Assembly (NCBI RefSeq): GCF_002215215.1 | Contig: NZ_CP018632.1 | Coordinates: 2,786,501-2,850,500, forward strand | Source of the DNA: Granulosicoccus antarcticus IMCC3135 | GTDB lineage: Bacteria > Pseudomonadota > Gammaproteobacteria > Granulosicoccales > Granulosicoccaceae | Length of the DNA stretch: 64,000 nt | Direction: 5' to 3' | Program-made: the position numbers and the translations under genes | In this document: positions 36,398-45,618 of the stretch, piece after piece | Layout of the letters: every line of letters begins with the position of its first letter | Position numbering within the stretch: position 1 is the stretch's first letter | Notes under the pieces: generated by a model | Seen by the model: the letters and a program-made list of their open reading frames with translations, nothing else | Database searches by the model: none | What the model was told of the DNA's origin: nothing

Positions 36398-37268
36398 AGG
36401 CCAGCATGGCAGATCGCACTGCCGGGTCTGCAGCAGCATTGATATGCGGGCCGGTGGTTGTGAGCATTTGCCTGGGCTCACTGGCAGCTTTGAATAAGGC
36501 TTGCCCGAAGCGATAGGGGATGATTGTATCCTCGCTGCTATGGATCAGAAGTTTGGGCGTGCCTGGCAGCTGTGCAATGGCATCCAGTGGATCGTAGTGT
36601 CGACCAATCAGCCATCGGACCGGGTATTGCGCGCCCCAGGTAAACCAGTTGCGGGCGGCTATATCCTGCGCAATGGTGTCGTAGCGGGCAAAGGCCGCCT
36701 CGGTAATCAAGCCATTGAATTGTTCATTGAAGGTGGCTTCTCGCTGGGCGAACGTAATGGCAAGACTGGCACCCAGACTCTGACCGTAGAGAAACAGTGG
36801 CCTGTGAGCCTGCCCTGCAGCGGATACATGCTGAGTGATCCAGCGGGCACCGGCAGCGATATCATCAAAGACTTCCGGTACGTCGGGTGTGCCTTGTGAT
36901 AGTCCATAGCCGCGATAGTCCAGTGCAAATACCTCGTAGCCCTTGTCCACCAGCCATAGGGTTGCACGAAAATGAGTGCTGATATTTTCCGCATTTCCAT
37001 GTAGAAAATAGATGGTGCCTCGTGGTGGACCTATCGGTTCGATCAACCAGGCGTGCAGGCGGGTTTCATCGCTTGCTCTGAGAAAGATATCCTGATAGTT
37101 GTATCCCAGGGTGGCTGGTACCATGATGTGTTGCTGCATGGGGTAGAAAAACAGCCGAGTACAGCCCGATAGCAGAAGTAGTAAAAGCACAGGCAGCAGT
37201 TTTGTAAACAGGCGTTGCGGCAATCGCCCTACCAACTTGCTGGTGGCTCTGTTCCATTGAACGTTCAT
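36327..37268 (-). CDS. Alpha/beta hydrolase, membrane or lipoprotein type
   Basis: The 313-residue hydrolase has an N-terminal hydrophobic segment (LLPVLLLLLLSGCTRLF), which contains a possible lipobox LSGC, so it may be a lipoprotein. The oxyanion motif is FLHGNAENIS, the nucleophile elbow is LYGQSLGASLA (Ser), Asp is in SSEDTIIPYR and the His is in TTTGPHINAA. The pattern matches the YfhR/BEM46-like family, whose substrates are ill-defined. Its last 71 bases overlap the 3' end of the FAAL-ACP gene on the opposite strand. It might release or remodel a product of that gene pair, but the link is positional only. Confidence 0.85.
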   Translation of the reverse strand: MNVQWNRATSKLVGRLPQRLFTKLLPVLLLLLLSGCTRLFFYPMQQHIMVPATLGYNYQDIFLRASDETRLHAWLIEPIGPPRGTIYFLHGNAENISTHFRATLWLVDKGYEVFALDYRGYGLSQGTPDVPEVFDDIAAGARWITQHVSAAGQAHRPLFLYGQSLGASLAITFAQREATFNEQFNGLITEAAFARYDTIAQDIAARNWFTWGAQYPVRWLIGRHYDPLDAIAQLPGTPKLLIHSSEDTIIPYRFGQALFKAASEPRQMLTTTGPHINAAADPAVRSAMLAFMRRYARPEISPVQLLSDNQTDP

Positions 37269-37365
37269 CTTTAAGCCTGCATGAATTCAAGTGCCCAGTG
37301 GTTCACTGTGAAACCCTTCCGATGTGATGATAGCAAGATGAGCAGTTCAGCAAAGCGGTCGTTCG

Positions 37366-38397
37366 ATGTCTGAACGAAGCGGTGAAAGCAATAGTGGCCT
37401 TGATTGCACACGCTTTGGTGTGGTTGCCGGGCAGGCCGAGCAGTGCATTGCCTTTTTTCTGCCCGATACGTTTGGCATGCTGCCGTTCATATCAGCCGTG
37501 GAGCCATTACGTGCTGCAAACCGTTTCAGTGGCCGTGCCTTGTATCAATGGCGCCTGCTGGGTTCAGGGCAGGCGAATGCCGTGGCCAATAATGGTATGG
37601 CCTTGTCTGTTGACCAGGGGATCGATGATGGCGGACGCTTTGATCGTCTGATTGTTTGTGGACCACACGAGCCACTGCACTACAGTGATAAACGGGCCTT
37701 GCGCGCGCTGCGTCAGTTCGCAGCCCGTGGGACTCTGATCGGGGCGCTCGATACCGGTAGTTATCTGTTGGCACAGGCGGAACTGATCAAGCATCGACGT
37801 TGCACCATTCACTGGGAAAATCTACCCGGTTTTCGAGAAGCCTTTCCACACATCGTCGTGTCGTCCGAGTTGTTTGAAGACGATGAGGGTTTATTCACTT
37901 GCGCGGGAGGGACTGCCTCGCTGGACATGATGCTGGCCATCATCGGTCAGGATCACGGGCCGGCACTGGCACTGCAGGTGGCGGAGCTCTTCATCGCGAC
38001 CGGTTCCCGGACGGCAGCCGATCCACAGAGGCGCAGTATTGTCGAGCGCGCGGGTATTCATCATGCGGGCTTGGCCAGCTGTATCGAATTGATGGAGGCT
38101 AATCTGGATCAACCTATTGGCACCGCTGAGCTGGCGGCGATGATCAATCTTTCAGTGCGGCAGCTGGAACGTCTTTTTCGTACACATTTGCAAACGACTC
38201 CTACACTCTATTATCAGAAGACGCGTTTGCGTGCCGGTCATGAGCTGTTACGGCAGACCACAATGAGTGTGCTGGATGTAGCAACGGCTGTCGGATTTAC
38301 GTCAACCGATTATTTTTCCAGACGTTTCCGGATTCTGTACGGTTACTCTCCAACGGAGGCTCGCAAACGGCAAAGTGCGTTCCAAGTATCTTCCTGA
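37366..38397 (+). CDS. GlxA-family AraC-type transcriptional regulator
   Basis: The 343-residue regulator has an N-terminal DJ-1/PfpI-like domain (IAFFLPDTFGMLPFISAVEP, AARGTLIGALDTGSYLLA, TCAGGTASLDMML) and a C-terminal AraC HTH (about 235-335: LAAMINLSVRQLERLFR, DVATAVGFTSTDYFSRRFR). GlxA/GbdR-like proteins often activate betaine, dimethylglycine or carnitine catabolism. It lies directly upstream of a dimethylglycine-dehydrogenase-like gene on the same strand, which supports that role by context. The gap to that gene is about 135 bases, enough for a promoter. Confidence 0.9.
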   Translation: MSERSGESNSGLDCTRFGVVAGQAEQCIAFFLPDTFGMLPFISAVEPLRAANRFSGRALYQWRLLGSGQANAVANNGMALSVDQGIDDGGRFDRLIVCGPHEPLHYSDKRALRALRQFAARGTLIGALDTGSYLLAQAELIKHRRCTIHWENLPGFREAFPHIVVSSELFEDDEGLFTCAGGTASLDMMLAIIGQDHGPALALQVAELFIATGSRTAADPQRRSIVERAGIHHAGLASCIELMEANLDQPIGTAELAAMINLSVRQLERLFRTHLQTTPTLYYQKTRLRAGHELLRQTTMSVLDVATAVGFTSTDYFSRRFRILYGYSPTEARKRQSAFQVSS

Positions 38398-38532
38398 TGG
38401 CGCTCGAATCCGGCTATCTGTCGCTGGGGTCTGTTTGATGCCTTGATGACAGGGAGATACTTGAGATGTCGCGGTACATCGAATGGCCGCACCGGGGCGT
38501 CGAGCCTTGAACCTGAAGCCAGAGGAAGCATT

Positions 38533-40974
38533 GTGAAGTCTCAAGCCCGTGTTGTCATTATTGGTGGCGGTGTTGCCGGTACCAGTGCCCTCTATCATCT
38601 GGCCGAGCGCGGCTGGACAGATTGCATGCTGCTGGAAATGGATGAGCTGACCTCCGGCTCTACCTGGCATGCGGCCGGAAATATTCCGACGTTCTCCAGC
38701 TCACGTAACATGATCAAGCTGCAGCATTATGGTACGCAGCTGTATTCGAAGCTTTGCGATAATCCGGATTACCCGATCAATTACCACAAGACAGGCTCCA
38801 TACGGTTGGCGCAGACGCGCCAGCGTATGGAAGAATTTCAGCATGTCTCAGCCATGGCCAATGCGATGGGTCTGGACTACGAAATTCTTGATGATCAGGC
38901 CATGAAACAACGCCACCCCTTCCTTGAAGGTCATGATCTGCTGGGGGCTTTGTGGGATCCGCACGATGGCGATATCGATCCGAGCCAGCTGACTCAGGCC
39001 TATGCCAGTCATGCGCGTAAAGCGGGTGCCACTATCCATCGATTTACCAAAGTAACCGGCATCTCCCGCACCAGTAGTGGTGAATGGTCCGTGCAGACGG
39101 ATAAAGGCGATGTGCTGGCCGAGTACGTGATCAACGCCGGTGGTTATCGCGGCGCAGAGGTCTCTCAGCTAAGCGAAAAATTCCTGCCCATGGTCACCAT
39201 GGAACATCAGTACCTCATTACAGAATCCATTCCGGAACTTGCGGCGATCGACCAGCGCTTGCCATTGGTACGGGATCCGGACGACTCCTACTATTTGCGG
39301 CAGGAGAAGTCGGGTCTGATTCTGGGGCCTTATGAAATGAAGGCAACGGCGCGTTGGAAGGATGGAAAAATCCCTGACAAGTTTGCCTATGAGCTCTTTG
39401 CGAATGATCTGGACAGGCTGGAGTGGTATATCGAAAAGGCCTGTGAACGCATGCCTATTCTTGGCAGTGTCGGTGTGCAGCGAGTCATCAATGGCCCCAT
39501 TCCGTATTCACCCGACGGCGCACCGTATATCGGACCTACGTTCGGACTGCCCAATTTCTTCCAGATGAACGGTTTCAGTTTCGGCATCTGCCAAAGTGGC
39601 GGTGCTGGTAAATGCATCGCAGAATGGATTATCGACGGCAAACCCGAGTGGGATCTCTGGAGTCTGGATCCACGTCGCTATACCGATTATGCCGACCAGA
39701 AATATGTCGTGGATCGGGCCATCGAGCTTTATCAGCATGAGTATGCGATCAACTTTCCGGTGGAAGAGCGGCCCGCGGGTCGACCGCGCAAAGTCTCGCC
39801 CAGTTATGACAGGCTGGCGGCCAAGGGTGCGCGCTTTGGTGCACGTGGCGGCTGGGAACGTGCAGTCTGGTTTGCACGCAAGCCCAATGTGGGCGACGAG
39901 TCACCCTCCTATCAACGAGGCGTCTGGTTTGAAGCCGTCGCGGAAGAATGTCTTAATGTTCGCGATAATGTGGGTCTGCTGGATTTAGGTGGGTTCAGCA
40001 AGTTCGAGGTACAGGGTGAGGGGACCAGTGCCTGGCTTGATACGCTGATAGCCGGCAAACTGCCTACCGTTGGTCGCGTGTCACTGTCCTACTTTTGCGC
40101 GGACAATGGTGGAGTCTGGTCCGAGATGACGCTGACCCGCCTGGCGGACGAGCACTACATGCTGATCTGCGGTGCGGCTGCCAAATGGCATGACTATCAG
40201 TGGCTGGATGAGCACTTGCCGACAGATTCAGCTATCGAACTGGTGGATGTCAGTGATGACTACGGCACCCTGGTGGTTGCCGGACCGCGCGCACGCGAGG
40301 TATTGCAACCCATGACCCAGACGGATATGTCGCATGCATCGTTTCGCTGGTTAAGCTGCCAGACGATTCAGCTGGCAGGTATTGAGGTGCGTGCCCTGCG
40401 GGTCAACTACGTTGGCGAGCTGGGCTGGGAGCTGCACGTCAAGATGGAAAATCAACTGGCTTTGTATGATGCCCTGATGGAGGCTGGCAGCGCGTTTGAT
40501 TTGCAGGATTTTGGCATGTATGCAATGGAATCCATGCGTCTTGAGAAGAGTTATCGGGCCTGGAAAGTCGATCTTGATCATGAGTACTCTCCGCTGCGAT
40601 CCGGACTTGATCGTTTTGTCGATCTGAACAAGCCCGCCTTCAAAGGCCGTGATGCACTGTTGGCAGAGGTGAGTAGTGATTTGCCGGATATCTTCGTGAC
40701 TCTGTTACTGGATGCGGGTGAGGAATCTTCAATTATTGAAAATACTGATGCTTTGTATGGTTGCCCGATACTCGTTGATGCAGATATTGTTGGATACACT
40801 ACGTCGGGTGGTTACGGGCATCGCATTTCCAGCAGTATTGCGCTGGGTTATGTGAAGCCGGAATTCGCACTGGATGGCACACAGGTGGAGATCAATGTGT
40901 TGGGCCATCTGCGCAAAGGCCGTGTTGTTGCTGAATCACCTTATGATCCGGAAAACAAAGCACTGAGGAGTTAA
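38533..40974 (+). CDS. Dimethylglycine/sarcosine dehydrogenase-like FAD protein with GcvT domain
   Basis: The 813-residue protein has an N-terminal FAD-binding DAO fold (VVIIGGGVAGTSALYHL) with SGSTWHAAGN, whose His is the usual covalent FAD site in this family. The C-terminal half is a folate-binding GcvT-like domain (LLDLGGFSKFEVQG, LRVNYVGELGWELH, LEKSYRAWKVDLDHEYSP). Family members demethylate dimethylglycine or sarcosine and pass formaldehyde to tetrahydrofolate. The GTG start at 38533 has AGAGGAAG just upstream and puts the Gly motif at the N-terminus; an ATG at 38443 would add 30 non-conserved residues. An aldo/keto reductase starts six bases after its stop. Confidence 0.88.
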   Translation: MKSQARVVIIGGGVAGTSALYHLAERGWTDCMLLEMDELTSGSTWHAAGNIPTFSSSRNMIKLQHYGTQLYSKLCDNPDYPINYHKTGSIRLAQTRQRMEEFQHVSAMANAMGLDYEILDDQAMKQRHPFLEGHDLLGALWDPHDGDIDPSQLTQAYASHARKAGATIHRFTKVTGISRTSSGEWSVQTDKGDVLAEYVINAGGYRGAEVSQLSEKFLPMVTMEHQYLITESIPELAAIDQRLPLVRDPDDSYYLRQEKSGLILGPYEMKATARWKDGKIPDKFAYELFANDLDRLEWYIEKACERMPILGSVGVQRVINGPIPYSPDGAPYIGPTFGLPNFFQMNGFSFGICQSGGAGKCIAEWIIDGKPEWDLWSLDPRRYTDYADQKYVVDRAIELYQHEYAINFPVEERPAGRPRKVSPSYDRLAAKGARFGARGGWERAVWFARKPNVGDESPSYQRGVWFEAVAEECLNVRDNVGLLDLGGFSKFEVQGEGTSAWLDTLIAGKLPTVGRVSLSYFCADNGGVWSEMTLTRLADEHYMLICGAAAKWHDYQWLDEHLPTDSAIELVDVSDDYGTLVVAGPRAREVLQPMTQTDMSHASFRWLSCQTIQLAGIEVRALRVNYVGELGWELHVKMENQLALYDALMEAGSAFDLQDFGMYAMESMRLEKSYRAWKVDLDHEYSPLRSGLDRFVDLNKPAFKGRDALLAEVSSDLPDIFVTLLLDAGEESSIIENTDALYGCPILVDADIVGYTTSGGYGHRISSSIALGYVKPEFALDGTQVEINVLGHLRKGRVVAESPYDPENKALRS

Positions 40975-40980
40975 ACATCG

Positions 40981-41976
40981 ATGTCCAGGAAGATTGGTTC
41001 ACTGAGCGTTTCTGCAATCGGTCTGGGTTGCATGAATATATCTGCAGGCTACGGCCCGGCGGATGAATCAGAGTCAGAAGCGTTGTTGCATGAGGCGCTG
41101 GATATCGGGATCAACTTCCTGGACACCGCCTTTGTCTACGGAGCCGGTCATAGCGAAACGCTGATTGGCAAGAGTTTGTCCGCTAAGCGTGATCGCTACG
41201 TTCTGGCGAGCAAATGTGGTCTGTCGCCGCAGGGTATCGATGGCCGTCCGGAAACTATCCGGCAGCAGTGCGAGACCAGCCTGCAACGATTGCAGACGGA
41301 TGTCATCGACTTGTACTATCTGCATCGTGTGGATCCGAATGTGCCGATCGAAGAGAGTGTCGGCGCCATGTCAGAACTGGTCCGTGCAGGCAAGGTTCGT
41401 GAGATAGGTCTGTCTGAAGTCAGTAGCGATACCTTGTTTCGTGCGCAGACTGTGCATCCTGTTGCAGCTGTACAGTCGGAATATTCTCTGTGGTCACGTA
41501 CGCCGGAATACGGCATGCTGGAAGCATGTCAGAGTAGCGGGGTGGCCTTCGTCCCGTTTTCACCCTTGGGGCGAGGATTTCTGGCAGATACAGCCAGCGA
41601 TGTCACGCAACTGGATAGCAAGGATCTTCGCGCAACTATTGCCAGGCCACGGTTTGAGCCTGAAGCCTTTGCAGCCAATGAAAAACTGCTAGTGCGCTTC
41701 AGGCAGATTGCCATGGACTACAGTTGCACTACTGCACAACTGGCGCTGGCCTGGTTGGTGAACATTCAGGATCGCAGGCTTGTTCCCATTCCAGGAACGC
41801 GGGACAGTCAGCATATGCGGGACAATGCTGAAGCTGCCTTTATCAAACTGGATGATTCAACAATCCAGACTCTGGATGCACTGATCAATGACTCAGTCGT
41901 AACCGGTTCACGCTACACGGCAGAGCGTATGGCTGAGGCGGATAGTGAAGAGGATGTGACCTCTAACCAGAAGTAG
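40981..41976 (+). CDS. Aldo/keto reductase
   Basis: The 331-residue NADPH-dependent TIM-barrel oxidoreductase carries the catalytic tetrad: Asp and Tyr in FLDTAFVYGAGHSE, Lys in LASKCGLS and His in YYLHRVDP. NADPH contacts are in the LVPIPGTRD segment. It follows the dimethylglycine-dehydrogenase-like gene by six bases, so it is probably part of the same operon, perhaps reducing an aldehyde released there. The actual substrate cannot be told from the sequence. Confidence 0.88.
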   Translation: MSRKIGSLSVSAIGLGCMNISAGYGPADESESEALLHEALDIGINFLDTAFVYGAGHSETLIGKSLSAKRDRYVLASKCGLSPQGIDGRPETIRQQCETSLQRLQTDVIDLYYLHRVDPNVPIEESVGAMSELVRAGKVREIGLSEVSSDTLFRAQTVHPVAAVQSEYSLWSRTPEYGMLEACQSSGVAFVPFSPLGRGFLADTASDVTQLDSKDLRATIARPRFEPEAFAANEKLLVRFRQIAMDYSCTTAQLALAWLVNIQDRRLVPIPGTRDSQHMRDNAEAAFIKLDDSTIQTLDALINDSVVTGSRYTAERMAEADSEEDVTSNQK

Positions 41977-41984
41977 GGCATCAA

Positions 41985-43985
41985 TCAGAAGTAGGCACGG
42001 ATTCCCAGTGTTGCCCGGGTATCCGTGTTCAGTTCAGCGGTCTTGACCAGTTCGGTATCCAGGTTGAGTGATAGCTGGGGGGTGATTGCGAATCCCGCCC
42101 AGAGCTCAGCTATTGACTCGTAATACCCGCCTCCGACTTCCTGACGGTAGTTCCATTCAGCGCCGAATCGAAGGCCGTTGACAGGCTCCCAATGGGTGCC
42201 GATGCTGGCACCCAGGCGTAATTGCTGTCGGTTGTCCCGAGCCGGTGCATCGACCAGATCACCTTCGCCAAAGAAAAAGACGACGGGCCTGTTATTGCCA
42301 CTCTGAAAGGCCGCGCCGCCACCGACATTGAAGGTGAACTCATGGTGTGCCTTGTATTCGGGGCGTAGCCATTCGACGTTGGTGTGCCAGGAGACGGGTT
42401 TGAAAAACTCACCACGTGGTTCTATGGACTGGATGCTGAGCAGCGTAAAGCGACGCAGAAAGAACTTGTCCTGTTCCAGATCCCGGGCTAGCCCGATGAG
42501 ACCCATTTGAATGGCAGCCTTGCCGTCAAAGGCGGCGCTGGGGTCTCTGAAGTCATGGTAGGCCGGGCGCAACTGCAGTTCTGCGATATCGGAACCCTTC
42601 TTTGAGGTGCTGTATTGAAGACTGACACGCGAGGTGCCATGCCCCGTATCCGGGGCGAATTCAGGCGTTGTTATCGCAGCTGCTTCAGTTTGTATACCCA
42701 GCTTGCTGCGACGCGAGAGAATGGCGCGTTCGCGTGTATTGCTGCCTTGTGCGCTGGGATCAGATTTGAGCCGTTCGTACCGTTCGTAGTCTGATAACAG
42801 ATCCAATACGCCAACCTGCCGCTCGTCGCTGAGCTGGCTCAGCGCTGCATCGATGCTGGGCAGGTCATTTTCCAGGGCCTGCAAAGCCAAGCCCCGGTCC
42901 TCATCATTCATGGCATCACGTTTTGCCCGCAGCAGGCGAATGGAGGAGGGGGTGAATCGTCCCTCGTCGGCCAAGCCTCTTTCGCGTAGTAAACGAATGG
43001 TGTCTACAGGGATTGTCCACAAGCCGAAGTCGTCTGTCAGTGGCTCTGATGGCGTGGCAACTTCCAATAGCGAAAGCAGATGGTAGGAACAGTTTTCACT
43101 GAAGAAATAGTAGTCAAAATGGCTGATCAGTAGTTCATAGGCATGACGCAGCACCAGGTCCACAGAGGGTTTGTCGAGAGTCAATGGGTACTCCCAGGTA
43201 TCGCGGTTTTCTATCTGCCCATACTCGCGCAATTTCATATGGTAGGGCAGCATCTTGAATTTACCCGGAAATCCACCGTTCAAGCCGTTGATGGCATAGG
43301 CAGCACTGGAGACATCCTGGGGTATTTCAGCTGCAAAATTGATACTCATGTTCAGCAGTCGGGATTCCGGGCGCTGGTTCTCCTTGTCTATTCTGAGCAA
43401 GGTATGTCCGAACGCTGACGAAGGGCTGTTTGGGTGGGCGGTGGGAAAAATCAGTGTCAGTGATGCCGCATCAAGATAATTGGCATAGGTTTCAAATTCC
43501 GGGCACGAGCGCTGTGGTAGCAGCTCTGCAAGCTCACCCAGTTGTTCTTCAAGCCAGTAACGACGTGCAACAAAACGACAGTAGGGCGTAAGTCTGAGAG
43601 GCGGTTTGGCCGTATTTGAGAAAAAAGCTGCCAGGGTGGCATCCAGCTCGGCTTGCGGATCCTGCTTGCCTTTGTCGGACATGAAGAAATACTGCGCATC
43701 AATCTGACTGCTGATGCCGCCCAGCCGGCCGGTTTTGTAATGCAGCAAGCGCAACCACTGTGGGTCACTAGCCAGCTTGGCGGTACGCGCCGCTTGCAGC
43801 AGAGTGGACAGAGCCGTATTGCCTGCATCGTCACCGCTTAACTGAACGGCAAGGACATAATCACCCAGTTCGGTTGCCGCTGGCCAGTCAGTCGCCGAAG
43901 TAGGAGGTATCGCTGCAGATAATGCGCCAGCGGCGGATAGTGCCAGGCAGGTAGCAAGCAGCACCCTCGGCAAGGATTTGAGCAT
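41985..43985 (-). CDS. DUF4105 (Lnb N-terminal domain-like) exported protein with barrel-like C-terminus
   Basis: The 666-residue protein has a signal peptide (VLLATCLALSAAGALSAA). The DUF4105 domain contains FPTAHPNSPSSAFGHTLLRI and FFSENCSYHLLSLLE, carrying the conserved His and Cys. In Bacteroides the Lnb protein with this domain is a lipoprotein N-acyltransferase. The last 220 residues or so show alternating hydrophobic strands (LRFGAEWNYRQEVGGGYY, LSLNLDTELVKTA) and end in Phe, as outer-membrane barrels do. Two DUF3015 genes lie upstream on the same strand, separated by about 190 bases and a strong hairpin. An outer-membrane location is my inference; enzymatic function here is unproven. 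Confidence 0.82.
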   Translation of the reverse strand: MLKSLPRVLLATCLALSAAGALSAAIPPTSATDWPAATELGDYVLAVQLSGDDAGNTALSTLLQAARTAKLASDPQWLRLLHYKTGRLGGISSQIDAQYFFMSDKGKQDPQAELDATLAAFFSNTAKPPLRLTPYCRFVARRYWLEEQLGELAELLPQRSCPEFETYANYLDAASLTLIFPTAHPNSPSSAFGHTLLRIDKENQRPESRLLNMSINFAAEIPQDVSSAAYAINGLNGGFPGKFKMLPYHMKLREYGQIENRDTWEYPLTLDKPSVDLVLRHAYELLISHFDYYFFSENCSYHLLSLLEVATPSEPLTDDFGLWTIPVDTIRLLRERGLADEGRFTPSSIRLLRAKRDAMNDEDRGLALQALENDLPSIDAALSQLSDERQVGVLDLLSDYERYERLKSDPSAQGSNTRERAILSRRSKLGIQTEAAAITTPEFAPDTGHGTSRVSLQYSTSKKGSDIAELQLRPAYHDFRDPSAAFDGKAAIQMGLIGLARDLEQDKFFLRRFTLLSIQSIEPRGEFFKPVSWHTNVEWLRPEYKAHHEFTFNVGGGAAFQSGNNRPVVFFFGEGDLVDAPARDNRQQLRLGASIGTHWEPVNGLRFGAEWNYRQEVGGGYYESIAELWAGFAITPQLSLNLDTELVKTAELNTDTRATLGIRAYF

Positions 43986-44117
43986 ACGATTCAGGTAGGG
44001 GTGAAGCAGAGGTCTCAGTCAGTTCTGAGAGGCTGTCGCATGGCAGGTGGTTTGAAAACGTGCAGGGCACTGACAGGGAGCAGGGCGCTGCACAAAATCA
44101 GTCGAGCGGGTCGGTAA

Positions 44118-44160
44118 GCCCCGAACTCGCCCGCAGTTGTAGCGCGAGCGAGTTCGAGGC
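44118..44160 (-). terminator. Long hairpin after the DUF3015 genes
   Basis: A 17-bp stem (44118-44134 with 44144-44160, 9-base loop) follows the stop of the downstream DUF3015 gene. Both mismatches in the plus-strand reading become G-U pairs in a minus-strand transcript, so the structure is selected in minus-strand RNA. No immediate U-tract follows, so it may stabilise a 3' end rather than act as a classic terminator. Confidence 0.7.
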
Positions 44161-44175
44161 TGGGTCAAGCTTGTA

Positions 44176-44682
44176 TTAATTGACAGCGTATTTAGACAGA
44201 TTGCTGTCGTTCAACATGGCGACTTCCATGGTCTGGATAATGCCTTTTGCATCACCTTCACTGACAAACAGTTGGTCGTAGTGCTGTTGAGCCAGCTGCT
44301 GGAAGCTTGCGCGATCCTCATCGGCTATGCCCATCAGGTTTGCCAATACATTGAGATGCTCGCCGCCACCCTGGGCAACGTCAGTTGACAGCTGGTCCAT
44401 GTTGCTTGCAACAAAGATTTCAGTCGCCTGTTCGTTCTGGACGGTCTGGGTAGGGTCGCATCCCATGGTGCCACCACCGGTGGTCATGAAGAATGTATTG
44501 GGGACGACTCCGTTGAGCAAGGAGGCAAGTATATTCGCACCCTTGCCGGATTTGCCGTCCATCACCTTGGCGCCGAGACCGCAGCCAGCGCCAGTATTGT
44601 CCTGAGCGTGAGTGGCAGGAGCTACGCCTATAAGCAGTGCAGTAGTCAATGCGCCCGCTTGAATCAATGTCAGTTTTTTCAT
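44176..44682 (-). CDS. DUF3015 family exported protein (copy 2)
   Basis: The 168-residue periplasmic or envelope protein has a signal peptide ending THAQ. The family core is GCGLGAKVMDGKSGKGANIL, GTMGCDPTQTVQNEQATEIF, and STDVAQGGGEHLNVLANL, with two conserved Cys that could form a disulfide. Its AGGAG site overlaps the stop codon of the upstream paralogue, so translation is coupled. Function of the family is unknown. Confidence 0.85.
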   Translation of the reverse strand: MKKLTLIQAGALTTALLIGVAPATHAQDNTGAGCGLGAKVMDGKSGKGANILASLLNGVVPNTFFMTTGGGTMGCDPTQTVQNEQATEIFVASNMDQLSTDVAQGGGEHLNVLANLMGIADEDRASFQQLAQQHYDQLFVSEGDAKGIIQTMEVAMLNDSNLSKYAVN

Positions 44683-44694
44683 GTCAGCAATCTC

Positions 44695-45192
44695 CTAGGA
44701 TGCGCTGGTATTCAGGCTGTATTTGGCCAACGTCGGATCAGCTGATAGTGTGCTGTCCAGTTTTGTCAGCCATTGCGCATGGTCCGCGTTGGCGTCGCCG
44801 AACAATGAGTCATAGTTGATCTGTGCCACTTCATAGAAGTGTTCAGCATCCTGGTCTTGCATCTGCATCAGCTGAGCCAGGGATTGCAGATGTTCGCCGC
44901 CACCTTGTGCGGCATCACGAGCGATGTTGTCGTAGTTGTTGGCTACGAATACATTGCGTTGGAATTCAGCTGTAATTACTGTTTCGCTATCACAGCCTAT
45001 GCTGTCGAAAGACAGACCAAACAGCTGAGTGTATGCGCTGTTGGTACTTGCTGCCATGACATGGGCAGCCAGTCCGGTTTGACCGGCGAAGATTTGCTGG
45101 CCAAGTCCGCAGCCAGGACCGCTACTAGCAAATGAAGCTCCACTTGATGCCATCATCAGTGGCAGCAGAAGCAAGGGTAGTTTTCTGATCAT
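44695..45192 (-). CDS. DUF3015 family exported protein (copy 1)
   Basis: This 165-residue paralogue of the next gene starts at the ATG at 45192 (a GTG at 45201 is the alternative). Its signal peptide ends SFAS. The core repeats the family pattern: GCGLGQQIFAGQTGLAAHVM, IGCDSETVITAEFQRNVF and RDAAQGGGEHLQSLAQLM, so both copies keep two Cys and a GGGEHL block. The spacing to copy 2 is 12 bases. The two copies differ along most of their length and are not a recent duplication. Function is unknown. Confidence 0.85.
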   Translation of the reverse strand: MIRKLPLLLLPLMMASSGASFASSGPGCGLGQQIFAGQTGLAAHVMAASTNSAYTQLFGLSFDSIGCDSETVITAEFQRNVFVANNYDNIARDAAQGGGEHLQSLAQLMQMQDQDAEHFYEVAQINYDSLFGDANADHAQWLTKLDSTLSADPTLAKYSLNTSAS

Positions 45193-45618
45193 CACGTACA
45201 CATCCCATGTAGTTGCTTAGATAAGAACTGCAATGATTGATCGCACATGCAAAGCGCGTCAACACAGAGATAGTGAAGCATATGTGTGCTGACTTACAAG
45301 GGGGTGTGGGCCCGGATAGCAGGCTGCTGGCGTTAAATGGAATGACATTGTTTCGTGTACAAGGAAATATGACTGAAAATGCTGCCATGAAAGTCAATGC
45401 AATGACGAAAAAACCCCCGTGCGTCGTTTCAGTGCAAGCTGATGTCTGATGCTATTGGTCTGTGATTAAATGACTATCCCTTGACACAGCGCAGGTCGAT
45501 TGCGATTCTCTGCAGGATATAGCCACATTTTTGAGAGTCCCTCCAAGCATATGTATGAATCGATCAACAGGCCAATCGTGATTTCCAGAAGCTGTGAAAA
45601 CAAATGTGACAGCAGGTC
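45193..45618. other. Divergent intergenic region upstream of the DUF3015 genes and a DMT transporter
   Basis: This stretch of about 420 bases should contain both promoters. A perfect TTGACA (45481-45486) faces the transporter, but no good -10 element follows at the right distance. An open frame of about 70 codons inside it has no family resemblance and no ribosome-binding site. I see no RNA gene. Confidence 0.45.

Noticed and set aside
45237-45449. A 70-codon frame in the gap before the DMT transporter
   Set aside because: It has no ribosome-binding site or recognisable domain and lies in a probable promoter region.
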